The notes under the pieces: model-generated
What the model was told of the DNA's origin: nothing
Seen by the model: the letters and a program-made list of their open reading frames with translations, nothing else
The model's database searches: none
Made by a program: the position numbers and the translations under genes
Assembly: GCA_963575745.1 (NCBI GenBank)
Contig: CAUYUJ010001359.1
Location: 561,018-625,017, forward strand
Source: Prorocentrum cordatum
Taxonomy: Eukaryota; Sar; Dinophyceae; Prorocentrales; Prorocentraceae
Direction: 5' to 3'
DNA: 64,000 nt
Shown: piece by piece, positions 52,013 through 61,775 of the stretch
Layout of the letters: each line of letters opens with the position of its first letter
How positions within the stretch are numbered: the stretch's first letter is position 1

Positions 52013-52143
52013 CTTGGCATCGCTCGGACGTGTGCATCTTTCCTCGGCGAGAACCATCGAGGACCATCCTGGACCATCGAGCAAAAAAAAACACGCACGA
52101 AACCGAAAAATGCACGGGAACTGGACGTCCGAGCGACGGCAAG
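52013..52143. mobile_element. 131-bp MITE-like element, copy 2
   Basis: Ends CTTGGCATCGCTCGGACGT (52013-52031) and acgtccgagcgacggcaag (52125-52143) are complementary at 17 of 19 positions. The interior matches 21910-22041. It is bounded by 31-bp direct repeats (51982-52012 and 52144-52174, one mismatch), far longer than a usual target-site duplication. No coding capacity. Confidence 0.8.
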
Positions 52144-52344
52144 GTATTGCGGCAGCTCGACGGTAGCCGACGACGAGACGGGCGGGACGACCGTGGCGCG
52201 AGGCAGCCACGGTGGCAAAGCGTCCCCTCTCGAGGGGCGAAGGGCCTGGATCCCACGACCGAGCGCCGGCCGCCCGCCGCGGGCACTCGGCCCCGGGCTC
52301 CCGGCGGGCGGCGGCAGGCGAGCAGGCAGGAGGGCGGCGGCAGC

Positions 52345-52545
52345 CTCCCCGGGTGAGGGAGGGAGGGAGGGAGGGGAGGGAGGGAGGAGGGGAGGGAGGG
52401 GGGAGGAGGAGGGGAGGGAGGCGGGGGGAGGAGGGGGGGGGGGAGAGAGCGGAGGGAGGAGGAGGAGGAGGGAGAACGAGGAGGAGGAGGAGGAGGAGGA
52501 GGAGGAGGAGGAGGAGGAGGAGAAGGGCGAGGTGGCGGAGGAGGA
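52345..52545. repeat. GGGA/GGA purine repeat
   Basis: gggagggagg tetramers, then GGA triplets. Purine-only for about 200 bp. Confidence 0.93.
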
Positions 52546-53085
52546 CAGGGGCGAAGAGAGACAGAATGGGGGGGGTGAGGAGCAGGAGGGGGCACGGTCT
52601 GAACGTGGTCCGTTCCGTCGACGGGGTCGCACGACCCCCGCTCGTTGAGCTCGTTGGCTGGAGCGACGGCATGAGAGCACTGCGGGGTTCTCTTTCCGTC
52701 CGCGGGACAATGCTCCGGCCCTGCAAGTCTGACTGGCGAGCGACGCGCGGTACCGCCACAGGCGCACACAACGAGCCCCGTACGCCTTGCGCGGCGGGGT
52801 GGGCGGCAGCGCTGGACACCAAGAGGCTACGCGCAGTGGGGGAGCGCCGTCCAGCAGCAAGGAGGCGCGCCCCGCCGAGGGGTAGAGCCACAGCTGGAGT
52901 GTCCGCGGTCGCCGGTCACACCTGCCGCGGGGGCAGCACTCGGCTCCACCAGGATCACGCCAGCGGAGAGGCTGGTGGGTTGGGTCGGGCCAGCCCAGCG
53001 GCCCAGGGTCGGCCACGTCCATTGGCAGGTATGAGTCCCGACGGGATAACCGCGACTGTTGGTCAGCGGAACGCGATAATGCGAA
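52546..53085. other. Unassigned stretch
   Basis: Nothing recognised. Confidence 0.4.
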
Positions 53086-53087
53086 AG

Positions 53088-53275
53088 GAGGCCGCCTTGG
53101 AGGCCATTTGGGCCGTCTTGGGGATCTCTTGGGCCGTAGTGGGTCCTCTTTGGGGCCTCTTGGGGGTCTCTTGTCCCATTTTTAGGCGGTCTTGGAGTCC
53201 TCTTGTGCCATCTTTGAGCGTCCGAAGCCCTGGAAGGCGAGAACGCCAATTCCTTCACATGCCTTCGGATAATTT
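53088..53275 (-). repeat. CCAAGACGGCC-type array, block 5, with module
   Basis: ggccNtcttgg units to about 53210. Then a module in the reverse orientation (gtccgaagccctgg, ggcgagaacgccaa, ttccttcacatgcctt). Confidence 0.7.
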
Positions 53276-53384
53276 ACGGGCGCAGCCCGTAATTTGATTT
53301 AGGGGGAGTAGAACTGACTGACAGAACTGACTGACAGAACTGAACTGACTCACCAAAGCCGTTAGATGGCAGTTTTATTTCCGG

Positions 53385-54045
53385 GGGTGAGGATATTTCG
53401 GTGGCAGTTAAGTCAGGGGTTAAGGATATCTCGCTAGCAGTTTTAGGCCAGGGGGTGAAGATATTTCGCTGGCAATTGTAAGGGAGGGGTGTGAGGATAT
53501 TTCATTGGCAGTTTTAGGCCAGGGGGTGAGGATATTTCGCTGGCAGTTTCAAGCGAGGGGTGTGAGGATGTTTCGCTGGCAGTTTTAAGGCAGGGTGATA
53601 GCTCGCTGGCAATTTTAAAGCGGGGGGTGAGGATATTTAGCTGGCAGTTTGAGGCCAGAGGCGGTGAGGATATTTTGCTGGCAGTTTTAAGCCAGGGGGG
53701 GTAAGGATATGTTGCTGGTGGTTGTAAGTTTAGTGGGTGGGGATATTTCGCTGGCAGTTTCAGGCCAGGGGCGGTGAGGATATTTCGCTGGCAGTTTCAA
53801 GCGAGGGGTATGAGGATATTCCGCTTGCAGTTTTAAGTCAGAGGGTTGAGGATATTTCGCTGGCAGTTTCAGGCCAGGGGGTGAAGATATTTCGCTGATA
53901 TATCGCTGAGGGGTGTGCGGGTATTTCGCTGGCAGTGTTAAGCCAGGGTGGTGATGATATTTCGCTGGCAGCTTTAGACCAGGGAGCGAGGATATTTCGC
54001 TAGCAGTTTTCAGGGATGAGTGTAAGGATATTTCGCACGTCAGGG
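53385..54045 (+). repeat. ggatattt tandem array, units about 33-38 bp
   Basis: About 18 units of gaggatatttcgctggcagt followed by tttaagccagggggt. Two related blocks lie at 55105-55250 and 59292-59332. Before it, 53310-53352 holds cagaactgactga repeats. Confidence 0.92.
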
Positions 54046-54179
54046 GGTTGACGATACCGTAAGGGCTTCGCCCCATGCCGCCGGCCCCCCATCTCGGATA
54101 ATGGGAGATGCAAAAGCTAAATCATGAGGTCTGGGCGCCGCCGTAAAGCAGTGGCGGGACATGTTTTTCGACCCTGACC
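54046..54179. other. Spacer between tandem arrays
   Basis: Unique sequence; no feature seen. Confidence 0.4.
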
Positions 54180-54181
54180 TT

Positions 54182-54865
54182 ATGGATCTGCGTCACGGGT
54201 GCCACCGAATTTCAGAAATGTAGCAAATTCCTTGTGTTTTTGGACCCTGGCCCTACGGATCTGCGTCACGGGTGCCACCGAATTTCAGAAATGTAGCAGA
54301 TTCCTTGTGTTTTTGGACCCTGACCCTGCCGATCTGCGTGAGGGGTGCCACCGAATTTCAGAAATGTGGCAAACCCCTTGTGTTTTTGGACCCTGGCCCT
54401 ACGGATCTGCGTCACGGGTGCCACCGAATTTCAGAAATGTAGCAGATGCCTTGTGTTTTTGAACCCTGACCCTGCCGATCTGCGTGAGGGGTGCCACCGA
54501 ATGTCAGAAATGTAGCAAATCGCATGTTTTTGTTGCACCCTGACCGCGCCGATCTGCGTGAGGGGTGCCGCCGAATGTTAGAAATGTGGCAAATCCCTTG
54601 TGTTTTTGAACCCTGACCCTGCCGATCTGCGTGAGGGGTGCCACCGAATGTCAGAAATATGGCAAACCCCCTTGTGTTTTTGAACCCTGACCCCGCGGAT
54701 CTGCGTGAGGGGTGCCACCGAATTTCAGAAATGTAGCAAATCCTATGTGTTTTTGGACCATGACCCCGCCGATCTGCGTGAGGGGTGCCACCGAATTTCA
54801 GAAATGTGGCAAATCCCGTGTGTTTTTGGACCCTCGCCCCGCCGATCTGCGTGAGGGGTGTCAAT
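54182..54865 (+). repeat. 73-bp tandem array, nine to ten copies
   Basis: Unit: gatctgcgtgaggggtgcca, ccgaatttcagaaatgtagc, aaatcccttgtgtttttgga, ccctgaccctgcc. Phases checked at 54201, 54274 and 54347 give exactly 73 bp. Two sub-variants alternate at the start (gtcacggg with ccctacg, gtgagggg with ccctgcc), which suggests a 146-bp dimer for the first copies. 73 is not a multiple of 3, so the roughly 90-150 codon frames over it are accidental. Confidence 0.95.
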
Positions 54866-54944
54866 TTTTACCCACCCCAGCAATTCAGACAATACGATTT
54901 CTCCGTTGTAAAAATACGTGTTTTGGATCTCCCCCCCTCGCGAG

Positions 54945-55015
54945 GTCCTTCAACAAGGAACAGTAAGCAGCAAGAAGTCAACAAGGAACAGTAAGCAGCA
55001 AGAAGCAGAACTGTA
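54945..55015 (+). repeat. Two-copy 32-bp tandem repeat
   Basis: tcaacaaggaacagtaagca then gcaagaag, repeated once with a trailing partial copy. Confidence 0.85.
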
Positions 55016-55104
55016 ACAGTGGAAACTGGAAGCTGCAACTGGTACAGGAAACTGCGAACCTTCGCCCTACAGCCTGGTGGCCCCACTAGGGGGCCGGCGG
55101 ATTT

Positions 55105-55250
55105 CGCTGGCAGTTTAAGGCCAGGCGGTCGAGGATATTTCGCTGGGAGTTTTAAGTTTAGGGGGTGAGGATATTTCTCTGGCAGTTTTAGGCCAGGGGC
55201 GGTGAGGATATTTCGCAGGCAGTTTTAAGCGAGGGGTGTGAGGGTATATT
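55105..55250 (+). repeat. ggatattt tandem array, second block
   Basis: Four units of the 53385-54045 type, separated from it by the 73-bp array and about 240 bp of other sequence. Confidence 0.85.
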
Positions 55251-55309
55251 CCTTCTACCTATCAAATTACAAGGAAAAACCCGGCATGTCACCGACACCC
55301 CCCCCCACA

Positions 55310-56065
55310 TGGACCCCAGATGAACCCCACAGGCTCCCAAGAGAGCCCCACAATGCTTCGAGACGGCCCAAAATACCCCGAAGAGAGCGACACGAGGCCT
55401 ACATCGGGAGCCCAAGACAGCAGAAGGCACTTCCGAGACGCCCTCTGCAAGGCCCAAGAGGCCCCAAGACGGCCCCATAGTGCTCCAACAGGATCAAACA
55501 TGGGCTCAAGACTGTCCAGGATGCCCCCGCAAAGACCTCCAACACGGCCTCAGCAGGCCAAAAACCTTAATTTTCCATGTATTTTTGAACGATTCTGTGC
55601 TTCTCGCCTTTTCTGGCCACGAACGGCCCAATAATGATCTGCGAGCTTCCGAGGTCGCCCCGAAATGGCTTCCAGGCGGCCCAATGGGGCCCCAAGATGG
55701 GTCAATGAAGCGCAAAGAAAGCCAGGGAGCGCCCAAGAGACCCCTAAAAGACCCCCAAGAGGGCTCCAACAGAGTCACGGGATGCTTCAGAGAGGGCCCG
55801 AGAGAGCCCCAACACGGCCCCAGGACGGCCCAAGCCCCCCCAGACAGCCCACGAGGGCCCCAGGACAGCCCAAGAAGGCCCTCCGATGGTATACAAAAGC
55901 ACCAACAGGAGCTCCACTCAGTCTTAGAGCCGTCAAATTCTTTACACTCTGATTGACCTGAGCGGCCCCCCCCATCGCCCCTAGTTCTTCTCAACCTCGC
56001 CCCAAGACGGCACATGAGGCCCTGCAGACATCCCCACTAGAGCCCAAGAGGGTTCCAAGATAACT
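55310..56065 (+). repeat. CCAAGACGGCC-type array, block 6, with module
   Basis: Units ccaagacggcccc / ccaagagggc. The module at 55556-55630 reads ggccaaaaaccttaattttc then ttctcgccttttctggcc and fits those in block 3. Confidence 0.8.
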
Positions 56066-56117
56066 CTCGGCATGACCTACTCGGACGTCCGACAGCCCAT
56101 CTCTCGTCCTTCTCTAC

Positions 56118-56236
56118 CTCCTCCTCCTCCGTTTCCCCCTCTCTGCCCCTCATCCCCTCCTCAACCTCCTTCTTCCCTCGAACTCGTCGCCTTCCTCCTC
56201 CTCCTCGTCCTCCTCCTCCTCCTCCTCCATCGCCCT
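56118..56236. repeat. CCT/CTC microsatellite
   Basis: Two pyrimidine-triplet runs. Confidence 0.9.
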
Positions 56237-56328
56237 CTCCTCATTTACCTCCACCGACTCCGGGATACGAAAACTGATACCCATTTTCTCAGGAGGTTTT
56301 CTCCTGATCCTCCTCCAGCTGCTCCTTC

Positions 56329-56492
56329 GAGGCTCTGAAGACATCCCCAAGAAAATGCAAGAAGGTTCCAACCTAACTCTCGACACCAACTCTTCGGAAA
56401 TCTCCTCCTTCGAGGCTCTGAAGACATCCCCAAGAAAGTCCAAGAAGGTTCCAACCTAACTCTCGACACCAACTCTTCGGAAATCTCCTCCC
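56329..56492 (+). repeat. 82-bp tandem duplication
   Basis: cgaggctctgaagacatccc through tcttcggaaatctcctcc occurs at 56329 and 56411, with one or two differences. Confidence 0.92.
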
Positions 56493-56659
56493 AACCTCCT
56501 TCTGCTGCTCCTCCTCCTCCGGCTCTTTATCCTCCTGCTCCTCTTGCTCCTCCTGTAGTTCGTTGTCTTCCTCCTCCGCTGCCTCGTCAAAAGCCCCAGA
56601 CCACATACTCTTATCACAAGCTCCCCAAAAGCAACCAGGGGTGCCAAGACAGACCAAGG

Positions 56660-58275
56660 GGGCTCCGAAGAGGGCCCACGACAGGCTTCCAGGGTCCGGG
56701 GAACCACAATTTGATGCGCAGTTCTCCTTTCGTCTCAGGAGCCCACGGAACACTCGCGAGAACTAAAACATACCCCAGACCCCAGACTGCTATCACCAGC
56801 TCCCCTGAAGAACCCACGAGACTCCTGGACGGTCCAAGAAGACCCCACCACGGGCCTACGACAAGGCTTCCTCTTGCTCTTCCTCCTCCTGCTCCTCTCT
56901 CTCCTGTAGTTCGCTGTCTTCCTTCTCCGCTGCCTTCTGAAGGGCCCCAGATCTGAGACTCATATCCAAGCTCACCAAAGACACCAAGGCGCCACAAGAC
57001 ACACCTCGGGGGCCCCCCAAAGAGATCCCACGACAGGCTTCCAGGGTCCGGGGAACCACAATTTGATGCGCAGTTCTCCTTTCGTCTCAGGAGCCCACGG
57101 AACACTCGGGAGAACTAAAACATACCCCAGACCCCAGACTGCTATCACCAGCTCCCCTGAAGAACCCACGAGACTCCTGGACGGTCCAAGAAGACCCCAC
57201 CACGGGCCTACGACAAGGCTTCCTCTTGCTCTTCCTCCTCCTGCTCCTCTCTCTCCTGTAGTTCGCTGTCTTCCTTCTCCGCTGCCTTCTGAAGGGCCCC
57301 AGATCTGAGACTCATCCTACCACAAGGGCCCCAAAGACCTCTTGCTGCTCCTCCTCTCAGAAGCCCACGGAACACTCGCGAGAACTAAAACATACCCCAG
57401 ACCCCAGACTGCTATCACCAGCTCCCCTGAAGAACCCACGAGACTCCTGGACGGTCCAAGAAGACCCCACCACGGGCCTACGACAAGGCTTCCTCTTGCT
57501 CTTCCTCCTCCTGCTCCTCTCTCTCCTGTAGTTCGCTGCGCTTCTGAAGGGCCCCAGATCTGAGACTCATATCCAAGCTCCCCAAAGACACCAAGGCGCC
57601 ACAAGACACACCTCGGGGGCCCCAAAGAGATCCCACGACAGGCTTCCAAGGTCTGGGGAACCACAATTTGATGCGCAGTTCTCCTTTCGTCTCAGAAGCC
57701 CACAGAACACTCGCGAAAACTAAAACATACCCCAGACCCCAGACTGCTATCACCAGCTCCCCTGAAGAACCCACGAGACTCCTGGACGGCCCAAGAAGAC
57801 CCCACCACGGGCCTACGACAAGGCTTCCTCTTGCTCTTCCTCCTCCTGCTCCTCTCTCTCCTATAGTTCGCTGTCTTCCTTCTGCGCTGCCTTCTGAAGG
57901 GCCCCAGATCTGAGACTCATATCCAAGCTCCCCAAAGACACCAAGGCGCCACAAGACACACCTCGGGGGCCCCAAAGAGATCCCACGACAGGCTTCCAGG
58001 GTCTGGAGAACCACAATTTGATGCGCAGTTCTCCTTCCGTCTCAGAAGCCCACGGAACACTCGCGAGAACTAAAACATACCCCAGACCCCAGACTGCTAT
58101 CACCAGCTCACCTGAAGAACCCACGAGACTCCTGGACGGTCCAAGAAGACCCCACCACGGGCCTACGACAAAGCTTCCTCTTGCTCTTCCTCCTCCTGCT
58201 CCTCTCTCTCCTGTAGTTCGCTGTCTTGCTTCTCCGCTGCCTTCTGAGGGGCCCCAGATCTGAGACTCATATCCA
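56660..58275. repeat. Macrosatellite of about 350 bp, four full copies and one shortened
   Basis: gatgcgcagttctcctttcg marks copies at about 56711, 57063, 57668 and 58018 (352, 605 and 350 bp apart). The 605-bp step contains an internally deleted copy (about 57300-57560). Each unit holds taaaacataccccagacccc, cctggacggtccaagaagac, a cctcttgctcttcctcctcc block, and gggccccagatctgagactc. Every unit opens an 81-codon + frame and a Glu-rich - frame of about 67 codons. I regard these as repeat-derived, although conservation of the + peptide over four copies is noted. Confidence 0.93.
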
Positions 58276-58284
58276 AGCTCTATC

Positions 58285-58865
58285 TTGAGCCATGCTTGGC
58301 TATCTTGGGCCATTTTGGAGGCCATCTTGGGCTATCTAGGGCTCTCTTGGAGCCATCTTGGGCCAAAAAGGGCGGGGTGGAGAATCTTCAGGAGAGGCTG
58401 GGAGGCCTCTCGGGCCCGTCTTGGGCCCCATTGTTCAAAAAGAGCGGGGGTCCTCAGTTCAGGTCCCCCCCTCGGAGGCTCTCAAACGGCGTCTTGGGGA
58501 CGTGTTGGAGCGCTCTTTGGAAGCCTCTTGGGCGATCTTGGGGCCGTCTTGGGCCTTCTTGGGCCCCTCTTGGGGCTCTCTTGGGCCATCTTGGGGCCAT
58601 CTTGATGCCTCAGGGGCCCATCGGAAGCGAAAAGACGAGAATGCCAAACACATTGACTTTCCTTAGGCTTTTGAAGGGTTTTGGCTTCTTGGAGGGCGCC
58701 GTGGAGGGCTCGAAGGGCACGTGGATCCGTCTTGAGGACTCTTGGAGGTGTGTCGGAGGCTATCTTGACCCATCTTGAGGTATCTTGGGCCATCTTGGAG
58801 GCCATCTTGCGACTTGGAGCGCCTCTTGGAGCCATCTTGAGCCATCTTGGACGCTCTAACGCCTC
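58285..58865 (-). repeat. CCAAGACGGCC-type array, block 7, with module
   Basis: Units gccatcttgggc / gccgtcttgggg. A reverse-oriented module at about 58614-58680 (gggcccatcgg, cgaaaagacgagaatg, ccaaacacattgactttcctt). Confidence 0.8.
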
Positions 58866-59252
58866 CATCCCCCCCCCCCCTCCAGGTCCAGGGGAAGGTT
58901 ACCCCTCCCCCGAGCAGGGGAAGGAAGGGGAAGAGAGAAGACCAAACTCGTTATACCACCGTAGCCCTAAAGGGCTGGTGGGACTTCCACCTATAGACTT
59001 CCAGCCTCCATCAGCTCAGCACTCCGACCTCTAGCGTCCGGCATCCGACTTTCCACCTTCACCTCCACTCCAGCGTCCACCAACTCTGCGCCCTGAGCCC
59101 CGCCCCGGGCGCTACCGCGCACTCGCCTCGCCTCGCCTCCGCTCGCACAATTCCCACACACCTCATTGAACAATTGTGTTCTCGCCCGCGCCCAGAAACA
59201 TCGTAGGTGCAAGGATCAAGATTCGAAGGCGAAGCGCAGCGAGCCTTAAAAT
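58866..59252. other. Unassigned stretch
   Basis: Nothing recognised. Confidence 0.4.
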
Positions 59253-59253
59253 C

Positions 59254-59254
59254 T

Positions 59255-59291
<37 letters not shown>
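59254..59291. repeat. TA dinucleotide microsatellite
   Basis: About 18 TA units, directly followed by a single ggatattt-type unit (59292-59332). Confidence 0.95.
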
Positions 59292-59332
59292 CGCGGGCAA
59301 TTTTGAGGCCGGGCGGTAAGGATATTTCCCAG
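59292..59332 (+). repeat. Solitary ggatattt unit
   Basis: gcaattttgaggccgggcgg then taaggatattt: a single diverged unit of the 53385-54045 array. Confidence 0.65.
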
Positions 59333-59620
59333 ACGTAACCAAGCAGCACCATGTGCCACGCACGGGACGACGGGGTGGGATGGGTTGAGAGGGAGGAAGG
59401 AGGACGAGGACGAAGAGGAGGTGGCGAAAGGGGGGGTCGGAGGTAGGGACTGAGAAGAGTCCTGGTTGGTGCGGGCATCCACGCGCCACGATGCGGTGTT
59501 GGGTCTTGCCCTGCCTGGCCCAGCCGAAGGCTACGCATGCAGCGCGGTTCTGCGCCTGTATATATGCTCGCCTCTTGGCGGGGGGCCAAGGGGCGAGCTG
59601 TCTGTCCGGTGTTTTCATAG
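59333..59620. other. Unassigned stretch
   Basis: Nothing recognised beyond short purine runs. Confidence 0.35.
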
Positions 59621-59621
59621 T

Positions 59622-59705
59622 GTTTGGGGCCCTTTCGGGGTGTCTCTCGGAGCCCTCTGAGGCCGTCTTGGATACCTCGTGGTCTTAGGCAATCTTGAGG
59701 CTATG
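59622..59705 (-). repeat. CCAAGACGGCC-type array, short block 8
   Basis: A few ggccgtcttgg / tcttgaggc units. Confidence 0.55.
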
Positions 59706-60024
59706 TTTACCGTCGCTGGCTCAGCGTCCGGAGAGCTCACGCGACACATCCCAGGAATTCCCAGGAGCGCCTGGGAATTCCAAGGAGCGCCCCAGAAAGC
59801 GGGGGGCGGGGCCCTCCAGACCATTGAAGTGAACACCTTGAACACGGACATCTGATGAATGAGTCTTGGGACATTCCAGCACTTACTGAAGGCACGGTGG
59901 CAGATATCGAATTGAGATGGAGGGTTCTGGTGATGGTGACCGCCTTCGCGATGAGCTGGTGGGGAGAAGGAGGGCGATGATGAGGGGGGAGGTAGAGATG
60001 AGATAGGGGAGGCATGCGGGAGGA
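59706..60024. other. Unassigned stretch
   Basis: cccaggaattcccaggagcgcctgggaattcc (59750-59781) is a short inverted and direct repeat. Nothing else is seen. Confidence 0.45.
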
Positions 60025-60135
60025 GGAGAAGGAGGAGGAGGAGGAGTGTGGGAGGAGGGCGGGAGGAGGGAGGGAGGCGCATGAGGGTGCATGAGATGGA
60101 GGAGGGTGGAGGAGAGTGGATGAGGAGGAGGAGGA
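60025..60135. repeat. GGA purine repeat
   Basis: Interrupted GGA/GGGA units. Confidence 0.85.
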
Positions 60136-60294
60136 AGAGTAACAAGTGCGGAGCTACTACGCATCCGCAACCTGCCTCGCCACTCCGCCGCCCGCCTGGG
60201 GACGGAGTCTTGCCCGTAGCAGTCAGCCGGCCTCGGTCGAGCATGGACTCACTCGGTCCGAGTCGGCTGGCGTCGAGTCACCGCCCGCCACGCC

Positions 60295-60432
60295 AGAGGA
60301 GGAGGAGGAGGAGCAGGAGGAGCAGGAGGAGCAGTAGGCGCAGGAGGAGGAAGAGGACGGAGGGGGAGGACGAGAAGGAGGACGAGGAGAAGGAGGAGGA
60401 AGATAGGGGGGAGGAGGAGGAGGGTGGAGGAG
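60295..60432. repeat. GGA/GCAGGA purine repeat
   Basis: Interrupted GGA triplets with gcagga units. Confidence 0.9.
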
Positions 60433-60514
60433 TACAGTTTAGGCTGTCGCCAGGAAGGGGCCGAAGCTCAGGGTAGCCCCCTGAGATTCAGCGTGTCTGC
60501 CAAGGGGGGTGTCT

Positions 60515-60815
60515 GTGGCGAATTTGAGGCCGTCTGGGGATCTCTTGAAGGCTTGGAGGGTTCTTGTATTCGGAGGCATCGGCAGCCCATATGGGAACAT
60601 CCTGAGTCGAAGGGTGCTACATGCTAGGGACAGACAAGACCCATGCGATGCTGACGATATTTGCTCTCGGGATCCCTCTCCCTCGGCCGAGCCATCTTAG
60701 AACCTCCTGTAGCGTCTTGGGGCAATATTGGCATCATGTCGAAGTTTCTTTGGGCCACCCAGTGGCCATATTTGGCCAGATTTGGCCCACCTTAGACCAT
60801 CTTGGCAACGGGGGT
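60515..60815 (-). repeat. CCAAGACGGCC-type array, sparse block 9
   Basis: Scattered gccgtctgg, tcttggggc and ccatcttgg units with degraded spacing. Confidence 0.5.
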
Positions 60816-60844
60816 GTAGCGTGCTATTGTGAAGGCATCACGAC

Positions 60845-61410
60845 CCTGAAGGCAGGACCCCCCCCTGGGACCCAAGCTGGCGACCCCCTCGGGGGAGTTG
60901 GTCCCTTTGTCCACAGGGAGACGCGGGGGGAGGAGTCTTGAGTTCGCCCTGTTCACAGGCGGCCACCCCCTTGTCCCTCTTGTATCACAGGGGTTGGCGG
61001 GCGAGGGTAGGGAGGGGGAAGGGCCTTGAGTTCCCCTTGTCCATAGGGGTGGCCCTCCTGTCCCCCCTGTCCACCGGGGGGACGAGTTCCTCCTGTCCAC
61101 AGGGGTGACCACCCCTTGCCCCCCCCCGTCCACAGGGGGGACTGGGGGGGGCGGTCATATGACCGCGGACCCCCACCCAGGACACCCCACAGGGAGGGCC
61201 CCCGCCCTCCCTTTTTGTCTACAGGGGGGACTGGGGAGGGGAGTGGGGGCGGGGACGAGGTCTCCCTGTCCACAGGGTGGACCCCCCCCCCTGGCCCTCC
61301 TTGCCCACAGGGTGGACCCGGGTTAGGGGGGAAGGGGTGGAAGCCTTGTCCAGAGGGGGGACACCCCCTTTCCGCCCCCCTTGTCCACAGGGGGGGCCTG
61401 AGGATGGGGG
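60845..61410 (+). repeat. TGTCCACAGGG array
   Basis: About a dozen copies of ttgtccacagggggga / ctgtccacagggnggac, spaced 25-60 bp apart, separated by G- or C-rich linkers. Frames on the - strand read as a Gly/Pro/Trp repeat (P-L-W-T-R-G) and are not genes. Confidence 0.88.
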
Positions 61411-61597
61411 GCAATCCGACCTGGGCCCCCCCGCTACCCCGCCCCATCCCCCGTCAAGGAATGGAAAAATGAAAGCGAATAGATTTAACCAAGGCTATTC
61501 CTTTCTCTTTTCGGTCCTCCGTTTCCTTGGGGTTGGCGGCGGCGATGACGGCGATGACTATGCCGCCGCCGAAGACGAGGAAGAAGAAGAAGAAGCG

Positions 61598-61775
61598 TTT
61601 CACGCACGCCGAAGGGTCGGTAGATTTGGACAGTTCTGAAGTGCGTGGGCGAGTTCCCCCCCTCAAACAGTATTTCGGACCCCAGGGGAGGGGGAACTGG
61701 GGAAGAGTCAATCATCTCGCACGCCTTCTCACCCCCGGCAAGCGGGGATCGACGGATTGGTGCATGGCACCGGTT
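61598..61775 (+). repeat. Dispersed repeat D, copy 2, preceded by a shared 20-bp motif
   Basis: cacgcacgccgaagggtcgg (about 61601) matches 48899-48918. Bases 61641-61775 match 16729-16865. An AAG triplet run (about 61570-61592) precedes both. Confidence 0.75.

Noticed and set aside
53385-54865. CRISPR array
   Set aside because: The repeats are contiguous and diverged with no unique spacers, and there are no cas genes; these are tandem satellites.
58260-58300. Dinoflagellate spliced-leader sequence (cttgagccatgcttggc)
   Set aside because: It only resembles part of the leader's complement by chance within gccatcttgg repeats; the 22-nt leader is not present.
60845-61410. DnaA-box or replication-origin-like repeats (tgtccacaggg against ttatccaca)
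   Set aside because: The match is partial, the context is eukaryotic, and there is no AT-rich unwinding region.
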